NCBI RefSeq assembly: GCF_027924605.1
Contig: NZ_AP027042.1
Coordinates: 3,697,524-3,761,523 of the forward strand
Length of the DNA stretch: 64,000 nucleotides
Direction: 5' to 3'
DNA from: Dyella sp. GSA-30
GTDB lineage: Bacteria; Pseudomonadota; Gammaproteobacteria; Xanthomonadales; Rhodanobacteraceae
The translations under genes and the position numbers were made by a program. This document shows positions 61,175 through 64,000 of the stretch, piece after piece. The notes beneath the pieces are model-generated. The model was not told the DNA's origin. It saw only the letters and a program-made list of their open reading frames with translations, and ran no database searches. Within the stretch, counting starts at the first letter, position 1; every line of letters starts with the position of its first letter.

Positions 61175-62875
61175 TTACTTCTTTTCCTGCAAGTACTTCA
61201 CCACCTTGTTGATGATCACCGGCGCAAGCGTGCCGGCCGTATCCGGCGCGGGATCGGGTCCACCGGCCAGGATGAAGCTGAAGTCGGCACCGCCATGCTG
61301 CGCATTGCCATGGCAACCCATGCAGCCGCCCATGTTGTACGCCGAACCCTGGTAGGCCACGTTCTTGAACGGCTTGCCGTCTGCCGTGAAGTCAGTGATG
61401 GTGTTGGATAGCGTGCCGCCCTTGTTGCCGGGGAGCTCGGGTGAGTACGGGTAGAACTGGCCGCTGAACACCTGCAGGTCGTAGTCAGTCTCGATGGTGC
61501 TGTTGGCCTGATAGTACGTAGACGCATCCGGCTTGTCGTACGTCACGCCAGCCGTCGGCTTGTCGATCGGCTTGGCTTGCACGCTGACCAGCTTGTAGTA
61601 CGCCCACGGCGACTTCGGATCCTTGGGGAAATTTTTCTCCAGGTATGTCTTGATGGCCGCATGAGCTTCCTTGTTGACCGCAATGACTTCATCGGCGATC
61701 AAATGCTCGCGTTTCTCCACTTTGATCGTGCCAGTGACCAGGCCAGTATTGGGAACATTGGCGAAATGAAGCTGCGTCTGCGTCTCCCCGAGCTCGCCCT
61801 CGGTGAAGATGAAGGACTGCCCGCTATTGGCGGTCGCGTTGACGGACTGTATATCGGGCCTCAGCGGATGCGTTGCACTGCCGGTGTAGTTTCCATCTGC
61901 GTCTTCCACCGGCTTGCCGTTCGGGTCCAGGATGTTGTCGGCTTGTTCGAACGTGGCAAAAATAAAGTACGGCGCCGAAGGCGTCTTCTGGATGATATGC
62001 AGGCCCACCAGGGCGAGCGTATCGTCGACAGGTGCGATGCCGGTGGGCACGGCCGAATCATTGACGTAATAGCGTACTGTCGTCGTATAGAACCGGCTGG
62101 CGTCTTCCTTTGGCCCCAGCTTTCGCCAGGCGGCCTTAACTTCGATCGTGCCGTAAGGGAAGCTCACCAGATCCTTCGCACCGGGCGTGGGATCGGTATG
62201 TGTTTTCTGGATCTGCTTGGCCGTGTTGCTCTGGGGAGTGGCCAGGTTGGCCGGCAACCACCAGCCTTTCGGGCAGACGTAGTCAAAGTCCGTGCGATTG
62301 GCCTTGGCCATGAACAGGATCTGCGTGCCCAACGGAAGGGCTGCCCCCGTGGCCGCGCCTGCGAAGATGTGATCCAGGCCAATCTGGCTGTTCTCGTCCA
62401 GGTTGATCCAGGGCGGCGTGCCTGTCGATGACAATCCGTTCGCATAGTTATATTGCGGTGCGACGTCATAATTGCAGGTATAGGTGTTACCGCCCAGGTT
62501 CTTGGTCGCGCCTGGTGGCAAGCCCGCTCCTGGAAATATCTCCACCTTGCCGCGGAAGGTGTGCCATACCAGCGGCCCCTTATAACCAGGATCACCAAAC
62601 TTCACATGGGTGTCCGGCGTGTCGCGGGTGTTGGCGCCCCCGGTTTGTTTGACCGCGGCCCAGTTCAAGGCGATGAACTCTTGCCAGGCAAAACGTGCGG
62701 CATCCGTAAGCGAGGCGTTACCGGCGCCGCCCTTGATATCGCTTGGCACGGTCGAGCTGATTTCGATGGATGGGTGTGTTGGAGTCGGTTTCTCGGCCGC
62801 CGACACCGAGCCGATCAAACAGGACGCCATAGCGATACTTATCGTGGAAAGCCTGACGCCGAAGCGTGTCTTCAT
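61175..62875 (-). CDS. Exported CxxCH protein, possible monohaem cytochrome c
   Basis: I start at 62875 (566 residues), directly downstream of GGGGGATCC, where MKTRFGVRLSTISIAMASCL begins a signal peptide cleaved near SVSAAEK. Near the C-terminus lies GGCMGCHGNAQHGGADF, a CxxCH haem c-binding motif followed by further histidines. The body has a large mixed domain with FAWQEFIALNWAAVKQTGG, DENSQIGLDHIFAGAA, FDYVCPKGWWLPANLA and HFANVPNTGLVTGTIKVEKR, which I cannot assign to a named family. It should be periplasmic, where haem attachment would occur. The redox partner is unknown. It lies alone; a hairpin follows its stop. Confidence 0.75.
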   Translation of the reverse strand: MKTRFGVRLSTISIAMASCLIGSVSAAEKPTPTHPSIEISSTVPSDIKGGAGNASLTDAARFAWQEFIALNWAAVKQTGGANTRDTPDTHVKFGDPGYKGPLVWHTFRGKVEIFPGAGLPPGATKNLGGNTYTCNYDVAPQYNYANGLSSTGTPPWINLDENSQIGLDHIFAGAATGAALPLGTQILFMAKANRTDFDYVCPKGWWLPANLATPQSNTAKQIQKTHTDPTPGAKDLVSFPYGTIEVKAAWRKLGPKEDASRFYTTTVRYYVNDSAVPTGIAPVDDTLALVGLHIIQKTPSAPYFIFATFEQADNILDPNGKPVEDADGNYTGSATHPLRPDIQSVNATANSGQSFIFTEGELGETQTQLHFANVPNTGLVTGTIKVEKREHLIADEVIAVNKEAHAAIKTYLEKNFPKDPKSPWAYYKLVSVQAKPIDKPTAGVTYDKPDASTYYQANSTIETDYDLQVFSGQFYPYSPELPGNKGGTLSNTITDFTADGKPFKNVAYQGSAYNMGGCMGCHGNAQHGGADFSFILAGGPDPAPDTAGTLAPVIINKVVKYLQEKK

Positions 62876-63280
62876 GGTGGATCCCCCTTGAGTTAATGAA
62901 CATCTTGCGATGGACACGTACATTGCTACGACGCCCTGGATCGAGCCCCGTATTTACTGCAATGAAAACCCGTCCCCTCAGGTCCGGGCGTAGAGATACC
63001 TAGGCTTTATTTATCGGCGATGCCGATATGAAATGAAGCCACTTTTGCAAATATGGGAACCAATCCGCATTACGGAATGCCTCGGTACGGCTGCGGAGTG
63101 CATAAGAACGCTCGGCAACGGCTGTCGAGTAAATGCGAACATATATTCCACTGCCCCAGCTCCTTTTGCGGTGAACCGGAATCTAGCCAATTAATCAGGC
63201 ATTTTCAATTGGAAAAATGCGAGGACTTATAAGTGCCGTTAATGCGCAATTATGGACGTAATACGGCACCTTGGCGGTTA
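62876..63280. other. Intergenic region before the NadR-like gene's end
   Basis: No gene is supported in this 405-bp stretch. It is relatively AT-rich and contains a perfect dyad, TATCGGC-GAT-GCCGATA, at 63012-63028. It must hold the promoter of the CxxCH gene and the 3' end of the NadR-like transcript. No tRNA or insertion sequence is visible. Confidence 0.45.
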
Positions 63281-64000
63281 TCAAGCACCGACTGCCAATT
63301 CACTTAAAACCGTCGACATCCGAGTTTCCCAGGACCCGGTCAGTAACCGATATGCCACTCCGCCTGCATGAAGTTCTCGCACATACCATTCGTGCTGCCA
63401 ACGCCTGAATGCTTCGTCGCGGCGCGTACCGTCCTGCACGAATGGGACATCGGGGGCGCATAGAAACACGCGATCGTACGTGCGTCTTGCAAGCACATTC
63501 AGCTCCTCGGAAACCTCTCCAAAAAGCGCCTGTGAATAGAGCGCGGTGGTCAATGGCGTCGTGTCGCAAAACAGATATTGGACAGCCGTCGGCGCAAGCG
63601 AATCCTCTCGCGCCATTTGGGTCTGGGCGATATGGATCATGTCATTCTTTATCAGGACGCCCTGCTTTGCCTCCCAAAGCTCGCGGCCGTATTCGGCGGC
63701 ATGAACGGTTTGCAGTCGCGATGCCAGCTGTTGGGCCAACACGGACTTACCCGTGGACTCCCCGCCCAGGAACGCAACGCGCCTGATGAAATCCTTGTAG
63801 ACCCCGGGCGCGAGGTGACGGCGCAATCCGTGGATGTCGGCACGTAAGGCCGTTCCTGAAACCGGAACAGCATGGCGCTCGGCATCCACCATCACGTGGC
63901 GCACTGCTGGCCCGCCGTCAGCCTGCTGTTCCCGCGATAGCACTGCCGCGAATCCCTCGCCATAGGCTTCGCTGGTGAACACGACATCCACCGTCGTCTC
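63281..64000 (-). CDS. nadR: NadR-like NMN adenylyltransferase/ribosylnicotinamide kinase, N-terminus cut
   Basis: The gene is open through the right edge, so only 239 codons of its C-terminal part are visible. The upstream reading ETTVDVVFTSEAYGEGFAAV continues past the edge. The adenylyltransferase-type N-terminal part is represented by VFTSEAYGEGFA and VSGTALRADIHG. The kinase domain has the P-loop FLGGESTGKSVLAQQLA, then RELWEAKQG, CDTTPLTTALYSQALFG and DRVFLCAPDVPFVQDGTRRD. NadR-type proteins combine NMN adenylyltransferase and ribosylnicotinamide kinase to salvage NAD. No NadR-type N-terminal helix-turn-helix can be assessed because it lies outside the window. Confidence 0.88.
   Translation of the reverse strand, partial: ETTVDVVFTSEAYGEGFAAVLSREQQADGGPAVRHVMVDAERHAVPVSGTALRADIHGLRRHLAPGVYKDFIRRVAFLGGESTGKSVLAQQLASRLQTVHAAEYGRELWEAKQGVLIKNDMIHIAQTQMAREDSLAPTAVQYLFCDTTPLTTALYSQALFGEVSEELNVLARRTYDRVFLCAPDVPFVQDGTRRDEAFRRWQHEWYVRELHAGGVAYRLLTGSWETRMSTVLSELAVGA

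Noticed and set aside
1-64000. CRISPR arrays, tRNA or rRNA genes, prophage integrase, insertion sequence transposase
   Set aside because: No regularly spaced repeats, no tRNA-like anticodon/T-loop pattern and no transposase or integrase motifs were seen in gene-free stretches or as open frames.

Overview
This is a GC-rich, gene-dense, intron-free bacterial window. It looks like a gammaproteobacterium of the Lysobacterales (Xanthomonadales), plausibly Rhodanobacteraceae (Dyella, Rhodanobacter or Luteibacter type). That placement is inference. It rests on an effector carrying the XVIPCD secretion domain known from Xanthomonas-type T4SS, a sedolisin protease, a Tat-type phosphocholine phospholipase C, and palindromic intergenic repeats of a kind common in this order. 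I see no rRNA, tRNA, CRISPR array or integrase. Functions are read from motifs and family memory; no database search was run.

Layout. 1-8.3 kb: a truncated FAD oxidoreductase, a proline-rich membrane-anchored protein, small secreted proteins, a divergent DUF1254/LysR pair with two copies of a likely operator between them, an exported aldose 1-epimerase, and a glutathione S-transferase. 8.4-11.4 kb: a minus-strand cluster of small accessory genes (ankyrin repeat, Imm32-like immunity protein, secreted and membrane proteins, an internally deleted VOC remnant, an RNA 2'-phosphotransferase). 11.5-19.6 kb: carboxylesterase, RibD/DHFR-like reductase, phospholipase C, DapA-like aldolase, ATP-grasp enzyme and a secreted protein. 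A roughly 64-bp element is repeated upstream of both the GST and the reductase.

20.2-22.2 kb holds a two-gene antibacterial-type module: a 170-residue protein followed 17 bp later by a 481-residue putative T4SS effector. The effector has an HExxH metallopeptidase-like N-terminal region, a C-terminal XVIPCD and a Gln-rich tail. A lipoprotein and an exported alpha/beta hydrolase follow.

24.5-42.3 kb is the most unusual part: a seven-gene, translationally coupled operon of 17.7 kb. Three consecutive trypsin-like serine peptidases are followed by four very large proteins of 1127 (DUF6603-like), 1085, 1827 and 622 residues. None has a recognisable signal peptide. Every junction overlaps or is 2 bp apart, so I read them as one multi-protein machine of unknown function. 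A nested inverted-repeat element and a second palindromic repeat close the operon.

42.6-64 kb: a small membrane protein, cytochrome b561, a DUF3592 protein, a 661-residue membrane-anchored protein, 6-phosphogluconate dehydrogenase, and a 7TM sensor-like protein without an output domain. A complete two-component regulator plus RND efflux operon follows (regulator, kinase, adaptor, CusA/CzcA-like pump, NodT-type outer membrane factor, lipoprotein). The window ends with an exported sedolisin, a possible ADP-ribosyltransferase-fold protein, an exported CxxCH protein, and a NadR-like protein cut by the window edge.
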